A stretch of DNA of 64,000 nt from Gymnorhina tibicen (GCA_013399875.1 VXAZ01007538.1:62001-126000); one strand, 5' to 3'. Positions 33,040 through 48,576 are shown, counted from the stretch's first letter. Translations and numbers: made by a program. The notes: generated by a model from the sequence alone, not told the origin.

Positions 33040-33330
33040 CTACTCTTTAAAACTGTGTCTTAGTATCAAAATGAACTCTTGGTGTATTTCCAGCCCTGCC
33101 ATAGTCACTACAACATGGAGAAGAGATTGTTCCCACCCTTTTAACAGCAGCCTTTTGCATATTTGAACATCATTGTCATGCTTTTTGGCTCTCCTATTTT
33201 TTTTCTTGCACCTTTAGGTTGCACAGCATCAATTTGTCCAGCCTTTCTTTGAGAGGCATATCTTGTTCACAATGACAAGCACACAAAAATGAAAGGAGCA
33301 TTGTTTTTCTCCTTTTTTGCATGATGACAT
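33040..33330 (-). repeat. degenerate CR1 LINE fragment
   Basis: Antisense CR1-like words appear in order: AACAGCAGCCTTTTGCATATTTGAA, a TCATGCT-TTTTGGCTCTCC stretch, then CAATTTGTCCAGCCTTTC and a GAGAGGCATATCTTGTTC part. They correspond to the CR1 3' region with many substitutions. Limits are approximate. Confidence 0.6.
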
Positions 33331-36300
33331 TAGCATGACTAACGATGTTAATTCAGTTACCCTTGAATTTCCCTATGGTTGTCTAACTCCAAAACTTACT
33401 AATTAGTCTCCAAAGTAAGAGTGTACTTTTAAATGTATACATTTCTGTGTACATTGCAATCCACAATTCAACAAGTAGGGACTTCTGATTTTCCCTCACA
33501 AGGCAGCAGGTATGCTTAGGGATATACAATGTCTAATCCAGGATTCTTTTTGAAAATCTTATCCTCAATTATTTCAGTCTAATTCTGCTAAATCTCCTGT
33601 ATTCATTGCCACCGCAGCAAAAGAAACAGAAATTATGCACTTAGTGTTTTAGTTCCACGAATACTTGGCAAAAATATAACATCTGAAATTAATTTCCTTG
33701 GCTCATAACCAGGCACACTTTGCAAGTGTGAAGGTATTTTACACAGGACCAAGTCTGCTGTCACAACCAGACCTTGGCTTATTCAGGCTCTTTTTTCATA
33801 TATCCTTTGTGAGAAGTCCCATGGAGTTGGGCTCTGTACAAAAGTATTGGGTATTATAATGCTTTGGATTTCATTTCCAGGAGAAATGTTGCTTTCATCA
33901 GGATGAAGTCTCTATTCACCCAGTTTAGAGAAATAATCTAAAAGTACTCTGTATATCTGTTTCCTTTATTCTGTTGTCATGCTAAGGGTCTGCTGAGGAG
34001 TTCTCTCTTTCCTGCCTCATCCTTACTGTAACAAGGCCACAAATATGCAGTTTGTTTCTTTAAATGGATGATTTTCTGTTACTGTGTCAGATCTTAAGTG
34101 CATTTCTTAACTTTCTGTGGGATTATTAAACCACTGCAAATGTTAGGAGTTATCAGTTCAAAATTACAAGAAAAATACTTTAACATTTTATGCTAACCAG
34201 AGACCTTTAATCCCTGCCCTTTTCTGTCACAGCTTTGCTGCTTTGCCCATCTTTTCACTGTTTAGTTACAAGATACAGCCAGACCAGTACCAGGAATTGT
34301 GACCTGCCAAAATCAGCTGTTTACTGGAATTAGTGTTTAAAATTTAATTTCAACATAACTCTTATGCTCTTTGTGGCTGCATCTCTTTCTGAATCATTGT
34401 AATGGCTTTCTGAATCATTATAATTAATCAGCTCCTTCCTCACTGTTGGGACATTGCAGGCAGCCGAAGAAGGTGCTGACTTTTAAAACATGACTCTTGA
34501 TGTGCCCTGCCTCGGCTGCTGCCGCCGCAGGCAGCCAACACACCATGCTCCACCACACATCTCTGCTCTGCAGCAGCAGCACAGCAACGGGAGCTGTGGA
34601 CAGTAGCAGTGAATGAGACAGAAGAACAAACGAAATAAATACAAATATCTTTAGATTCAAAATTAAGGCTTCCTCTTGAATATCAGTAGCAAATCGTCAA
34701 CCTCCTAGGAAACACCACCTTCCCTAAATACACAAATTCAGGTACTCATTCAGAGAAGGTTTTAGGATGTGTGTGGATAGGAACTTCATCAACAACACTG
34801 CTCAGTGCCAGAGGAAACATTTTTTAGAATACCTTATCACTAAAATATGATCTGAAATTAAATTAGTTAATTGGATATTAATAATACTAAATGCATTAAA
34901 CCAAGCAAGACAAATAGATACTTCTGTCCCTAATTCAAAGGCATAGCTTTATACATAAATATATAATGGGTTATGAGAACACATGCAATAATCTAGATGA
35001 ATGAAACACTGAAGAATACTGAGAAACAGGCATCATGTGCCCTAAATTTCACATATCCACGTGTCCTGAATGCCATTCATTACTAATGGGATTCCTTTCA
35101 CACCAGGGGTTGTCAACATCATTGGTGCATATATCACACAAAGATCCTACAGATGTAACTGTTTTGTTCCCTGTATCCATCACTACCCTGAAGAAGACCA
35201 CTTGTCAGATGACAACGGTGAACCAGTTTATTACCAGTATAACTTTGGATTCCAAATAATTTTTGGAGCTCAAGCCTAGGCAGGGATCTATTAATCCATT
35301 TGGATCTACATGACTTACCAGCTTGGAGGGAAGCTCTGTGACCCAAGATGCGCTCTGGCTCCTTTGGCACCTTTCCCTGCACAAGCAGTCAGACTTTCTG
35401 CATTCTGATGAAGCGAGAAGGAAAAGAAAAAGAAATATGGAAAATGTTTAACAGAAAGCCCACTTGAATGCAAATAAAGTAAACAGCATGTGCCACAGCG
35501 GCAGATAAATGTTTGGAAGAACATAGCGCTAGAGGGCTGCCAGCAGTCACTTAGCTGAAACAGCTCCAGGATCTGGGACTTCAGTCACGATGTTTACCAT
35601 AAGCCAAAACATAGTCCAGCTCAGTGAACCACTCAAACACTGAACACAACCAGTATCTAAAAAGTCATTCTGAGGCCTCACAGGTTTGTTGCAGTTTGGG
35701 ATATGGTTGTCTGGCAGAAGTTCATCTCAGCAGCCTCTCTGCACTCCCACTAAGCTGCATTTGTAGCAGCATTTGCATTTGCAGCTCTACATTTGTAGCA
35801 GCATTTGAACATCCATGTTAAAATACAACAAGCACTACTTGCAAATGCACTGTAATTGCGGACATACAGATATTGCATGTAAAGGACAAAATATGACATC
35901 AATATAAGCAACAGATGTCAAAATTCACTTTCTTCTCCTAAAAATCTGATTTTCTTTTTTCATCTGTGCATCTGTTACTTTTCATTATGTCAGATAACAA
36001 AAAGCTACTGTCACCTCCAGAATGAAGCAACAAAGACAATGGTGCATCACGGATGCAAACACCTCCACTGGTACCACAACATCACCTGAATGCCTTCCTG
36101 CCTCCCCCAGGAATTAGCAGTACTGGTAAGAGCCAGGCAGACAGACAGCAGGTTTCTCTGTGGGAATTCAAAATTGCATTATCATAGGGCAGATATAGGA
36201 TAGACTGTAGGGAGACAGCCCAAATAAATAGGAAGAGCTGTAAATACATGGTAGGAACCCAACCAGCAATCACAGCTGTTTGCATATGGGATGCATACAG

Positions 36301-39300
36301 GATCTTAAGATGAAGCAGGAAAGGACCTGGCAAGAAACCAAGCTGAGAAGAAGACAGACATGGTAATATAGGGACTGTATGGGAAGAAAACCATAGGTAA
36401 GTAGGTAAATTATTCTATTAAAAAAGGTAACTGTAAATAAAAGGAAGAAGGTAAGGGATGCTACTGAAGCACAAAACAACAGGTCTTATGGCTGCCTGTA
36501 TATTTGTTTGACATTTTTCTGCCTTGGCCTGACCAATGTCAATATAAGGTGTTTCCCCAGCCATTGCTGTAGGTAACACACCTGAACACAGCTAATTTTA
36601 GTTATGTAGCTACAGTCAAAGAAAGAGCTTCCTTGTTGACAATTAGCACTAATCAAGCCTAGGCCTATTAGAAGAATCCCTTGAAAATTTCTAGAATGAA
36701 TTTTCCTTACATTTAGATGGCTGACATAACTCATTCATTTTTATAGAATTATTTTTTAATTTCTATCAGTGTAAGTTATACTGGAATTGCAACAGGATGA
36801 TGTCTCCTTACCACAGGGCTCAGACCAGACCTTCCAGACAGCTGGTCTGGAAGGCTGCCTGTCACATTGTGCAATGGCTGCAGAAACTTTCAGTTCCATC
36901 CATCTGTGGAAAGAATCAAAATAGAGAACTGAAGAACAGTCGGGTTTTGGGACGTGTAGGAAAAAGCCCAAACCAAGGACTATGATGTATTGCATTGTGG
37001 TACATCACAGTAAAAGGACTTCCTGTTATCTAATATGCAAGCAGAAAGGTAAAAGAACTATAGGACATACAGGTTCGATACTTAAGGAGATGCTGATCTG
37101 AAATAATTCCAGGACCTAAACTTAAATAAAAAGGTGTACTTGGCTTTTCCTTTTATTAACTGGATAAATGTCAATATTCAGTTTTGCCATTTCCAAGTTA
37201 AAAAAAATAAAACAACGTAGATATTTTACTGTTTTTCAGAAAGTTAGACTGTTTCAACAGCTGCAGCCATACCACTTCAAGTGCAAGATAAAATTTTTGC
37301 ATGACAAACAATGTGACAGACTCCACATAAGCTACATCTGCAAAAATTTGGTTTTCCTCCTTTGCTGTTAAATGAAGGTGTCAAAAATAATAGCCAAACT
37401 GCATAAATGGCCACATACCTTTTTTCCCATCTATCACCGCCAATTCTTAAACCTCTTAAAGCTATCTCTTTTCTTGGGTCGTACTTTAATTTCTGTCATG
37501 GCCTCTAGCATCTCCAGCGTTGAGGACAGAAATACACCAGAATATCTCAACTTTTTTGGTCAGCCTATTTCCACTAGAAGGGTAGATCTGCTGCTATTGC
37601 AAAAAGAAATGGTTTTGTTGCACGCACACAAACTGGGTGTCCAGTGCACAGACTGTCAGTGTGGTGCTCCTCGAAAGCAGTGGAGCATGTTTAGGCATGC
37701 TGCACCCCCTCAGTGAAGTGGGTGCATGCTTGGGGAGGACACCAGCAAGGAACAGGTTGCCACTGCCTGAATATTTTGTGCAAGCTACTGCCAGCCACCG
37801 TCTTCCTCAGGTGTAGCCTGAGAGCACACAGGGACTGAGCCAAAGAATTGTTCTGTCATGAGAAATAGCTTGTACCTGGGCACCTCGAGCTCCTCAGCCC
37901 TTCCTGTCCGATATTTGCTCATCCTTTTCTAGCTTGGAAACCACCATGTGCACACCAGGATGACAGGCAAAGAGACAGTTCCCAGCTTTTTTTCCCGTAA
38001 CCTGCTGATGTGTTCCTAGGGCAAACAGGAAGAAAAACATTGGATGCTTTGCCTCCTCTTGAAGGCATCTGATTCTCACCTGGCAGAGGTGCATTCTTGC
38101 TAAGGGTCCTGTTCTGCACAGAAACCTGCCACGATCATGCAAGACTGACCCTGGAAAAAGAGGAATTTTATCGATATTTCCTTGAGGTTCTTCGTTTTCT
38201 CTCCTCTGTCACAGGCACATTCTAGGCCAGTGACAGGGCCAGAAAACCAGTGGGCTTAGTAGAAGTGCATTTTCTTCCAAACCCACAGCTCTTTTGTCCT
38301 AATTAGCAGAAGGGATCAAAAATCCTGCCTTTCAGGACACATTGCTTCCAGCACTTGATTCCTGACATGGCATCCACCCTTACTAAGGGAAATAGCCCCC
38401 AATCCAAGCACCTTTGTGAAGAATTTCTAGATATTTGCTTTGCCAGTGTGGCAAACCTAGAGTGTCTCTTTGTTCTCTTCCCTCAGGAAAAGGCAGTGAC
38501 CCTTTGTGTCTGGAAATTCATGATGACATACACCACAATGCATCTCCCAAAAAACACTTCACAAAAAAAGCTTGTTCCCAGTACTGTTGTCCAGAGTGAG
38601 TTTGCTGGAGAAGAAAAAATACGTTGTTTCCACAGTGTCATACCTGTTTTGTTTCCAGCCTTCTTAATGCTGACCTCTTAAGACTGCTTTACTAAATAGG
38701 AACAGCAAGGTTAATACCAGTGAGAAGAAATAAAGACATATTCAGGATATGTCTGTGAAACAGCTGAAGTTTATGGCATCAACTGAAATATGGACAGAGA
38801 AAGCATGCTGGGATCAGAGATGGGGAGAAAATGAGTTGAGTGAACAGCAAAAGATGCCTGGTTGTGCCATGTTTCTGTGTCAGTAGCTAACAGAGATGCT
38901 GTAGAAATGGACATGCCACTGCAGGAAGGAGAATCAGCAATACCCCTTGACTAGGACAATTCCAGAGCACCTAGACCTCTCTGCCATTCTGATGAACAGC
39001 TCCAGGATCTTCTATGTTCTCATTTTGCCAACAATATGCAGTGTTCACCCATTAAGCAGCAGCACCAGACATATTTATTCTGCTTTCATCATTTTTTCAT
39101 GACAGGGGAAGATATGATCTCAGCCCAAGCTGCACCACTGCTCATCTGACCCAACTCATCTTCCTCTTCCTTAAAAGATGCAAGAACAATCTTCTGCCTC
39201 TGTCCCTTAAAAAACCACACATCTGGTCAGTCTAACCAGAGCTAAGTCCTTCCATCTTGCCACTCCACCACTTCTCACTTCCTCTCCTGGAACAAGGTTT

Positions 39301-42300
39301 TATAATTGTCTCTGTTCCACAGTGCTGGTGGTAAAGGCTCTTCCGCCCCCAGATATTCCACTTAATATAACCAAAAAGGAAAAAGAACATGTCTCACATG
39401 GAATCAGTGTTTCAAAATCTTGTGATCTGCCTCTTCCTCTGAACGTGGCATGGTGTAGTGCCTGCAGTTTCCAGGCATGTTTACATGGAAGTGGTTTGCT
39501 TTTGTCTGTCTGCTTACTTGTCATTTGTTTCCTGTTTGTCTGTTTTCTCCACTCTAGATTCTCATTCTAAGCAAAAGTTTTATTGCAGTGGTGGGCAAAT
39601 CCTTTTCTGGCCACTATAAAACCATGCACGTGCTGCAACCCCTTAAAGCCAGGTGCAAATACAAACATTAACATAATACTGGGAGAAAGTGTCATCTCGA
39701 TGTTACAGGAAGTTATTTTTTTCGTTTGCTTTTGCTGGGTTTTTTTTTTGTTTGGTTGGCGTTTTTTTAACTGATCTTGCATGAGGACATTCAAAATCAG
39801 GGAACAGTTGCTTTACTTCTTCCCACCACATGCCAAGCAAGAATTCTCATTTCATGTTCTTGCAGGGCGTGCCAGCTCCCTGCCCAGGATACCGTGCACC
39901 TGGAGATGCTGCCAGAGCCCCTGGCATGGCACGAACCTGCTGGCACCAGCCTGGCTCTGCCACACCCAGACAGCTCTGGCTCAGTGGCTCAAGAAGCAGC
40001 TGCCAGCAGAACTGATGCCATTTCCAAATCTCTCTGGCTTTTCTTGCCCTCTGGGCCTGAAAGCACAGTTTCTCACCTCACACACCCAGAGGGACTGTGG
40101 CTGCCAATAGGGCAGGGGACCTACATCTGTACACAGAATGTAGAAGAACAAAACTATTTAGAGATCACTGGAAAAACCGTCAGATTTAACAACTACAGAA
40201 GTAATTATTTATATGCAAATTTTAAACTGATATGTAGTTTGAGGTCTTAGTGAAATCACTAAGATTTTTCCAGCAATTGAGGGCAGAAGTAAGCCCAAAA
40301 CCAAAGTTTTCAAGATTCAAAAGAATCTAAGTTCTCAGCTGCTTAAGTGGGAGAAGGGCTGAATTCAGTGCAGCCACGCTGATGCAGAAGAAAACTTGCT
40401 GCTCACATTGCTTAAACCTGTGTGCTGGCACCTATCTAAATCATCAAAATCTAAATATAAATTTTTTCTCCTGCCACTGATGAGAACAACCTAGTTCTCA
40501 ACAACTCTCAATAGATCAAACCCAGTGATCCCTATAAAAGTTGCAACAAGCAGTCGCTGGAGCTTGGACTTGCACAGTGTAGAGATGTTTTCCTACATCA
40601 GAGACTCATGAACAACTTCTGGTAGCATATTAAAGCCAAAATTTTTTGTTGATTAATGTGGTAATTCATCTTCTGTGCTACTTTTCTCATAAGAGAGAAC
40701 TCTCTTAAGAATTAAGAACAGCCTCTGAGGGGGGAAAAAATCAAACCAAGAAAGCAACAAAAAACAAAACATAATCCTTGTTATGAAGTTAGTCCCATCC
40801 AAAACTCTGTGTCTGGTTACTGCTAATAGGAAAACTATTAGAACATTTGGTCAAAAGGCAGGGGGTCAGTCAGTCAGCAGAGGTTACTCAGGAACTTTGC
40901 CACAGCAAATTAATAGATTCAAATGGAAACATTACTGGAAAGTACAGTTTTTATCTCAAATAAAATCACCTGACCAGGAAGTCTCATCCAAAACAAGTGT
41001 TCTGCACTCTGAAACAGCCAGTCAGGTGAGTCTGATCTTGTGTACGCTGAACTCAATGGGAACAATTCCAGTAGGTTCCCTGGAAGTAGAAATAGATCAA
41101 GTCTACCTCGACTAATTATAATTAAAAATAAAACTTTTTAAATGAAGGATCATTGTTTGAACAGGATGCATTAGATTTTACTAATTTTCAGGAAACATTC
41201 AAAAGCCTGTAGAAAAGAAATTTTTATCTCCCCTCATCAAAATGAAAAAAAAATCCAGTTTGGCATCAGTGAAGATTCCCTTGGTGCTGACTGCTTGGAG
41301 TATAGCCATAGAGGAGGGAAGTTCATTTGCACAGGAGACAATACCATGAAATGCCCCGGTTTACTTCTGAACCGTAAATCAGTCACCACTTACATAAACT
41401 CCCAATTTTACTGTTACAGCCATGTGTCCTCCAGCTCCCAGAAGAAATGACTGGGGCTTGCACAGCTCACAGCTCACTGAGCCTTAAGTTTTGTACTGCA
41501 CCTCTGAGAGGCACAGCCCAGAACTTCACCTTTAGACCTTCCTGAAGCTATTGTGCAGCCAACACCAGTTAAGTGTCTGGAAATGCTCCTGCAGGTAACA
41601 GGGTGCCCGTACTTGGCAAGGTCCTTAAACTTGCATACTTTTCTTTTCAAAATTCTGTCTCGGCAAGTTGCTCTGGACAGCTTACCATTCAAATTATAAA
41701 AAGAGCCACAAATATTTTTGTTCAAAGATCCCCTTAATGCCATCTAACCTAGCTGGCAACAACATCAATAACGTTACATAAGAGTGATAAAACTGCTTGT
41801 TTGCCAACAGAAAATTCATTAGACATTAGTTATTGTTCTGACACCACCGGTGAAACTTCTCCTCAATTTCTATTCAGCCTCTCTGAAGGGAATTTGCCTG
41901 TGGTCTGGGCAGGTGCTGTTCCTGGTCCATGGAGCTCTCCGTGGATCTGTTGTGCATGTAAATGAACATTTACAAGTCAAGGAACTATAGACAATATGGC
42001 AGAGAAGCAAACAGATACTACTACGTCCCTCAAAAGATTTGTGGAATAAGAAACAATTTCTACATATCACATTGCCTTTTCAATTACTCCCATCAGAAAA
42101 CTTCTAATAAGTGTTTAATTTTTACTAATATCGTGCAAATTTAGCAACACAGAGGATGGGAACCAGTTATGAAGACAAGCCAGTAGAGACCTATGGATTC
42201 AGAGTTGTCCCAAGGGCTAAGCTAGTTATATAAAAGGATTTAGTGTGGCTTTTTCCACTTTACCCAAATTAAATCCAGCCAAATACCAGCAACATACTCT

Positions 42301-43440
42301 TTAATCTCAAAGGAAAACATCAAGAAATAAGGAAGAACAGACATTCAGAATGACTGTGCTTACACTGCTCTTGAAGGAACTGATCCTGTGGCTGCATTCC
42401 CAAAGCAAGGGCTTCTGGGGATGACGAAATTCCACGAAGTGACCTTTAGATTCTTGATTTTGGAGAGATATAAAGGGAAAAGTCAGCAGGCTCTTCCAAC
42501 ACAAGCTCTCCTCTTCTTTGTAGCAACAAAGGTTTAAGGGCTCCTGCTCTCCTGCAGATGAGAGCTCTGAGGTACTGGGAGGGCTCCCCAGAAGCAGAAT
42601 GACAGAATACCCTGTGCCATTCATATGGCACCAGCTCCTGCAGCCCCAAGCAGTGACCTACTCAATAGTTCATGGCATGGACAACTGAGCCATTGCCACA
42701 GGCAGGCAGCTCACAAAGGCCGCTGTGTGCCTTGGTGGAGGAAATCTATCCGTGGCAGGCTGTGCATGGACTGGAGAATCCCCCGGCACCAGTCCCTCGG
42801 CTCCACTCTGCCTCCCCTTCCCGCCATCAGAGGGCAGTAAAACAGCCACGGTCAACCCAAAGTACTCTGTGATCACTCTGACAGTGTGTGGAAGTCAGCC
42901 TTTCATGCTGCTGCCTCCTTTTCCCAGTCTCAAGCAAATCTGACAACAGGATACCAGCCACAGAATGGGTGTTCTCCAGCTTGCAGAAAAACAGATGAGG
43001 AGGAGACAGATTTTATAGTGAAGAAAGGGCTAGAGTAGGGATGCCACTTAGATTAGACACAGAAGAATCCAGGCACAAATGACTCCACAAGACCAGCATG
43101 CCATTAACTCTGTGCTTGTGCAACATTTTGTCAGTCATGCCCACAGAAATATTCAATCCTTTGGATATCAATCTGGGGAAACTGGGTATGTCATCAGTAC
43201 AGGAAGTCAAAGTCAGTTCTTAACTGCACTGTGTTTTCACACCTGGGGAAGCTTGCTGTCCTTAAGACTGTTATGCCACCATCAGGTTTGCTTGAAGGCA
43301 GTCAGAGGCTGAGTAGGAAGCTCTTGAGAAAAGGAAACCAGTGGATAGCTGACAACTGTATTAGTCACTAACATAAATCTGTTTAGATAAAGATTACCAA
43401 AATATAACAAAAGTAATTGGCAAAACTAAAGCTGCTTCTA

Positions 43441-43470
43441 GAAGTGTTTACTTATGAAGTGTTTACTTAT
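43441..43470 (+). repeat. perfect 15-bp tandem duplication
   Basis: GAAGTGTTTACTTAT is present twice in direct succession, followed by GAAGC, the start of a third partial unit. Confidence 0.95.
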
Positions 43471-46400
43471 GAAGCAGCTTCCATAAACACAGAACTTTCC
43501 CAAACCTGAACATAATGGAGATCATTTATTTTCAAGGCAATACAAATTTTTTATGCAAGCAAATATTGTTCAAGAGTTCTCTATTTTAAACATTAGAGCA
43601 TTAGAGAAAGACGTAGAGAAAAACTAATACACGAGCAGCAAAATCTGGGATTGCATGCTATAGAAAAATTCTGTTTGTTAGACTTCTGTCTTCCTCTACA
43701 TTTTCTGCTCTGCCATTCAATAACTTATCAAACAAAAAATCAGTTCTTTTGTGCCTGAAAGGCATTCTGTGTGAAGGAGAAATATTAATATAATAATTTA
43801 GTAGAAACAGAAAAGCAGTGTGGTTATCCAGCACCACGTCACAGCCACTCTGGTCTCTGTAGGAAAATTCGTATTTTGATTCTGGTTTTGTTACGCAAAA
43901 ATTATGTAACAATACTGCCTTAAAGCAGTTCCTGCTAGCCATTTAATTCTGGCGCACTGACCTTCCCCACCATGCCAGATCACGGAATCAAGGAAGAGAT
44001 TTGACTTTAAAAAAAATTAAAAAATAAACCAAAGATGACCACTTCTCTTTTTTCCCCCCAGCATTATTTTCCCAGGCAGACCACTTCCTGAGGCAGCTCA
44101 CAGGATAGCTGGGCAAACACTTGGACCAGTGCTCCTGAAAGAGCAGCAACATGCTGCAGGTGCCTGGGGTCTGCAGCTGGAGCAAGAACATCTTTGCTGA
44201 TATGACATTCAGGACTTCCTGCTGTAAATCTGCAGCCTCAGGCTCTGGCTAGGCTATATGCAAAACCCAGCTGTGGTCTTGTGTTGCCAGACTGGGCATG
44301 CCACAGGCAGATCAAACAAGTTGTAGATCCTTTCTAGAAACATCCCAGCATCTCCAAAAAGTCCTGCCTGTTTGCAGTGGTGCCCCCAGGATTGATGGTG
44401 ACACATGCTGCTTGTACAACATGGGGCTACCCTGCATGTATTTCCATCAAGCCATTCTTTCTCCCTGGTGCCTTCTGCTCTTCTTTAAACACAGGTTTAT
44501 GCCCAATGGTTTTAATTTCCAATTTTCACCCAGTTTCTTGTCTAATTTCTAGATTCAACCTGATCTTGCCCTCACATTTCTTCTTCAACTGTGACTTTAT
44601 GAGTTACTTTCCTCAGTGTCTCTCCATCGCCTTGTTGTGTGTCTGGCAGACTGTGTGACAGCTTCATATCTTATCCTTCTGCTGGATCTCATCCCACACC
44701 ACGAGCTCCACTTGGGAGCCCAGTGGAGCTGACAGACCTGTGAGCACTGTCAGGACACCTCACAGTGGCTGAGGGCCTCAGTGAGATGTAGTGCCACACA
44801 GGTGGCTTTGTGTGTGCTCCAAAGGGGGCTGGCAGAGAGCAGAGCACAAGTTGGGGTTGGGTTGCAGGACAGCCAGAGATGCAGCATGGAGGGGAAGGTG
44901 TCTTGCCCATACTCCTGAGAGTTTATCCATGTCCTCAGCAGGACTGTACATCCTGAAGAGCAGGCCCCAAGAAATTTGCAGGTGGTGCTTTCCTGCACTC
45001 AGGAATAGCTTGTCTACTAAGAGAAGGGGAAAGAATTTATGGGGGAAAACAGAGGAGGAAGAAATCCCTCGTAAAAACAGGACTCTTGGGAGTCAGAATA
45101 ACCTCAGCTCCTCAGCAATTCTAGGAGATAATCAAAGGGCAGTCAGTGTAAGCTTCTACCTGGCTAGTAAAGAGCTTGCAATTCCCACCTTTTTAAGCTT
45201 CTCATTACTTTCTACAACTCACACAGAATGCTGCTGCTCCCATCTACTACCCCACTCTGGCCTGAGACTCTGCCTTTTGTGCCTTCTGTGCCTGTGGAGC
45301 AGTGCCACATCCTCTGTGACAATTCCCAGACTGACCTCATGACACTCTCTGGTCCCAGATATCATTTCTGCACTAGCTCTGGAGCAGGTCCCAGAGGCAT
45401 ACCTCTCACTGGGCCTTCCCCCCTGCTGCACACACTCTTCCAGCTGCATGCTTCTGGAGCTCGCACTGCTGGCTGGATCACAATTACAGTTTTTGCTAAG
45501 AGGTGCAGGCACAAGACAGGCACAGCCCCAGCAATGGCTACTGAGAGCAGATTTTAGCAAGGTATACCAGGACAGCTGGCTTCCTCATTAGCCCTCTGGG
45601 GACATTTTTCCCTGTTCACATTGCCTGGACCCATCTGTTCTTGTCTTGCCAAGTCCTGTCATGAATGGGTGCTGTACTAAACAAGTCTGCAAAAGATACT
45701 TGTGGAGCCTCCTTTCTCCACTGCATCCGACTCCCCCATTCCTTGGATCCCACTGTATCCGTCCAACCTGCTCACACAAGAGGTCCAGACCAAGAGTCAC
45801 AGTGCCTCTATAGCCACAATGGAAGGCTGCATGTTCCAGAAAAGCAGCATTCCTCACAGACATACTCCATACAGGATCAGCACTGCTCTGGACGGTTCAG
45901 TAAGTGCCAACCATCTCACAGATGGCCCAAGCAGAGAGTTGCACCACTTTGAACAAATTAGTAGAATGAAGAGCAAATGGGGAGAAAAGGACAGGTTTTA
46001 TTTTCTCATTTCAGGAGTACTGACATACTCAGATAAAGCTGGATGAGCACTAGTGGCTAATCTCTAGCCACAGATCCCAGGCACAGAGAATTGACTGGAA
46101 GCCACTTTCTTGGACCATGATGTGACTGCCATGAATCAGAACCACATGACAAGTGCCCTGAGGTCTTGCACAAAAACATCACATGGAAGCGGTACGGGTG
46201 AGACAGTGTTGAAGGCTGATGCAGTGCAGTGATAAGCCCACCCCTGGAGCAGTCACCTCTTCACCTCTCCAAGACCTGTACTTATCTCTGCTCCATGCAC
46301 CCCTCCAGCACACGCTGCAGCATAACAGGACCCATGATCCGGGGGTCAAGAGCAGGCTGCAAAATATACCTCATGTCTGATGATCAGCAAGACTCAGTCT

Positions 46401-48565
46401 GTGATTTTATCCAGTACTGCCACTCTGCAATTTCTGTATTCCCTACTGCCTAACACTGAAGGAAGCTCAAAGACAACGTATTTTTCTCTGCAAAGAGGCT
46501 GCAGAAGCTTATCCAAGCCAAGATCCATGCTGCAAGGGTTGCTGCAGCATTCCTTGGTAATTCTTCGTAGGAGGTTAAAGGAGAACACTACTTTCACAAT
46601 TACAAGATCCAAGTAATGACTAACTGTGTCATTGCTTAGAAAAGCTACTTCCCCAGACAGTAAACGATCCAAGAAACAGAAGGCTGAACCACCAAACTTC
46701 TCCAAAATCCCCACAAGGGAACAGACTACACATCAGAAAATCTGCGATACGCCACATCGCTAGCTCGTGCCAGCACAAAACCGTTATTTTCTTATGAACT
46801 TACTAACCAGAGTCAGATCCAACTAGAACCACAGCTTAAACTGTCTCAAAACTTTTCACCAGACAGATCTGACATGCCCATGTTTTAAGTACTCCCAAGA
46901 GCACATGTCACTGATTTCTGGACTTCCACATGGTATGCAGTTCCTATCACATTTTCTTCCAGCTACCCTGTCTCAACTTTGGCAAGACAATCAATCATTC
47001 AGTGAGTGTTCTGTTTATCCCCCCAGGAACTGAGTTGCAGATGAGATCAGATCAGGGTATTTTATGCTGGTTAAACCTGCATTAACAGGCAGGAGTTCCA
47101 AAAGAGAATGCCTGCATTTGCCAGGAATACCATCACAGGCATCAGAACAGTCACTGACCTCCTACTGTGATATTTCTGTCCTTCAAAGCCGCAGAGCCTC
47201 AAACACAGGATGTTCCTGCTTGATGCCCTCTCAGTCAAGTAGAAGGGCTGTTCTTCTACCTCAGCCAGTTTTGGAAAGGTATTTGTATTGTTTCAGTTCT
47301 CTGATACAGTACAACAAAGCAGCCAGATGGCCGAACACAGGGTATTTAAGCAATTAATGGGTCAGTACATCTCCTAAGGTTGTCACCAGAGCATTGCCGC
47401 AGCATTTTTACCCATCCTCTGCCAGAGGCCCATTTTGCCATGCAGAGTATGGTCACTTGTGGTAGTTGCCCCAAAATTAATCTTTTAATATTTTTATATC
47501 ATTTTTGGGCAATGAGAGGATCTAGGTAGGGGGAAGAGTTAGTGAAAATATATTCCACCTACTATTTTTCACTTTGGAATTCAAGTGCCAATTTCACAGA
47601 AGTGAACACCAAATTACTATTTAGCTACTAAATATATAAGTGATTTCAGTGAAGGTATAAGTGTTTAAATTCCTCTGTGTGACTCAGTTAAACTTTTTAA
47701 GACAGACTGAAGTTATTACTTTACCAAAAGTAGGAGAATAAGGCTACAAAATCATGTGACAGGGGAGAACAAGAAGGAAAGGCAATGAGAGAAGAGAGTG
47801 TCAAATTTGTAAGTGACCGGTCTTACCAAAGCCAAGAAAGATGGCTTAGAATGTGACACATGGATCTAAAGGAAATACTGTGATTGTTAAGTCAGGAATT
47901 TAAAAGTTTAGAAATTATCAGTCAGGCCCATCTGCATGTGGGCAGCAGGAAGGGCTTTCCAACCTTGCTGTTCAAGCATGGACACCAGCACTGAGGAGTT
48001 TCCAGGGTATCCCAGGGCAGCCCTTACCCACAAGGCTTACAAGAGTTCACTGCTTAAAGCTGGTGATTGCGCTGGAGAAAGGGGGTAGTTGAGACAAGGC
48101 CATGGTCCAGCTCATCAGTTCCCTAAACAGACAGATGAGGAAAGCCTCACTGTTGGATAAAACCTTAAATTCTGAGTCACTTTAAACCAATAATGAAGAC
48201 TAAAGATAAAATGCAGATAAAATAGCATTTGTTCATCACAGCCAAGACAGACAGAAATTTGCAGATTTTACAGAAATTACTGAGGGAAACACAAAATTCT
48301 TGTCCTGCTATCCAGATGATGTGTTTTTCAAATGGGTTTAAAGTATATTGGCCTTGACTTAGACCATCTAAAACTAACCAGTTCAGGATGATGGTTAGTT
48401 TGGGATGACTACCCCCCAAAATCTTTAAAACAAGCTATACCACGTTCTGAGTGTGTTTCTTGACATAAGCTCCACACCATACCCTTCACAGACTGGTAGA
48501 AAACACACAAGCTCTCTCAAGATGCACTGAGGTACCTTTCAGAGACAGAGAGGGTTAAAGAAGGT

Positions 48566-48576
48566 GGGGGGGGGGG
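48566..48576 (+). repeat. poly-G run of 11
   Basis: Eleven consecutive G residues, a length-variable homopolymer and a likely place for assembly error. Confidence 0.9.

Noticed and set aside
35035..35279. Short overlapping + strand frames with aromatic-rich translation
   Set aside because: No homology recognised and two frames are open at once, typical of chance.
37070..37090. GGTTCGAT-like string resembling a tRNA B box
   Set aside because: No A box, cloverleaf or terminator around it.
41474..41743. Cysteine- and lysine-rich - strand frame resembling a small secreted protein
   Set aside because: No signal peptide, no cysteine spacing of a known family, no splice context.
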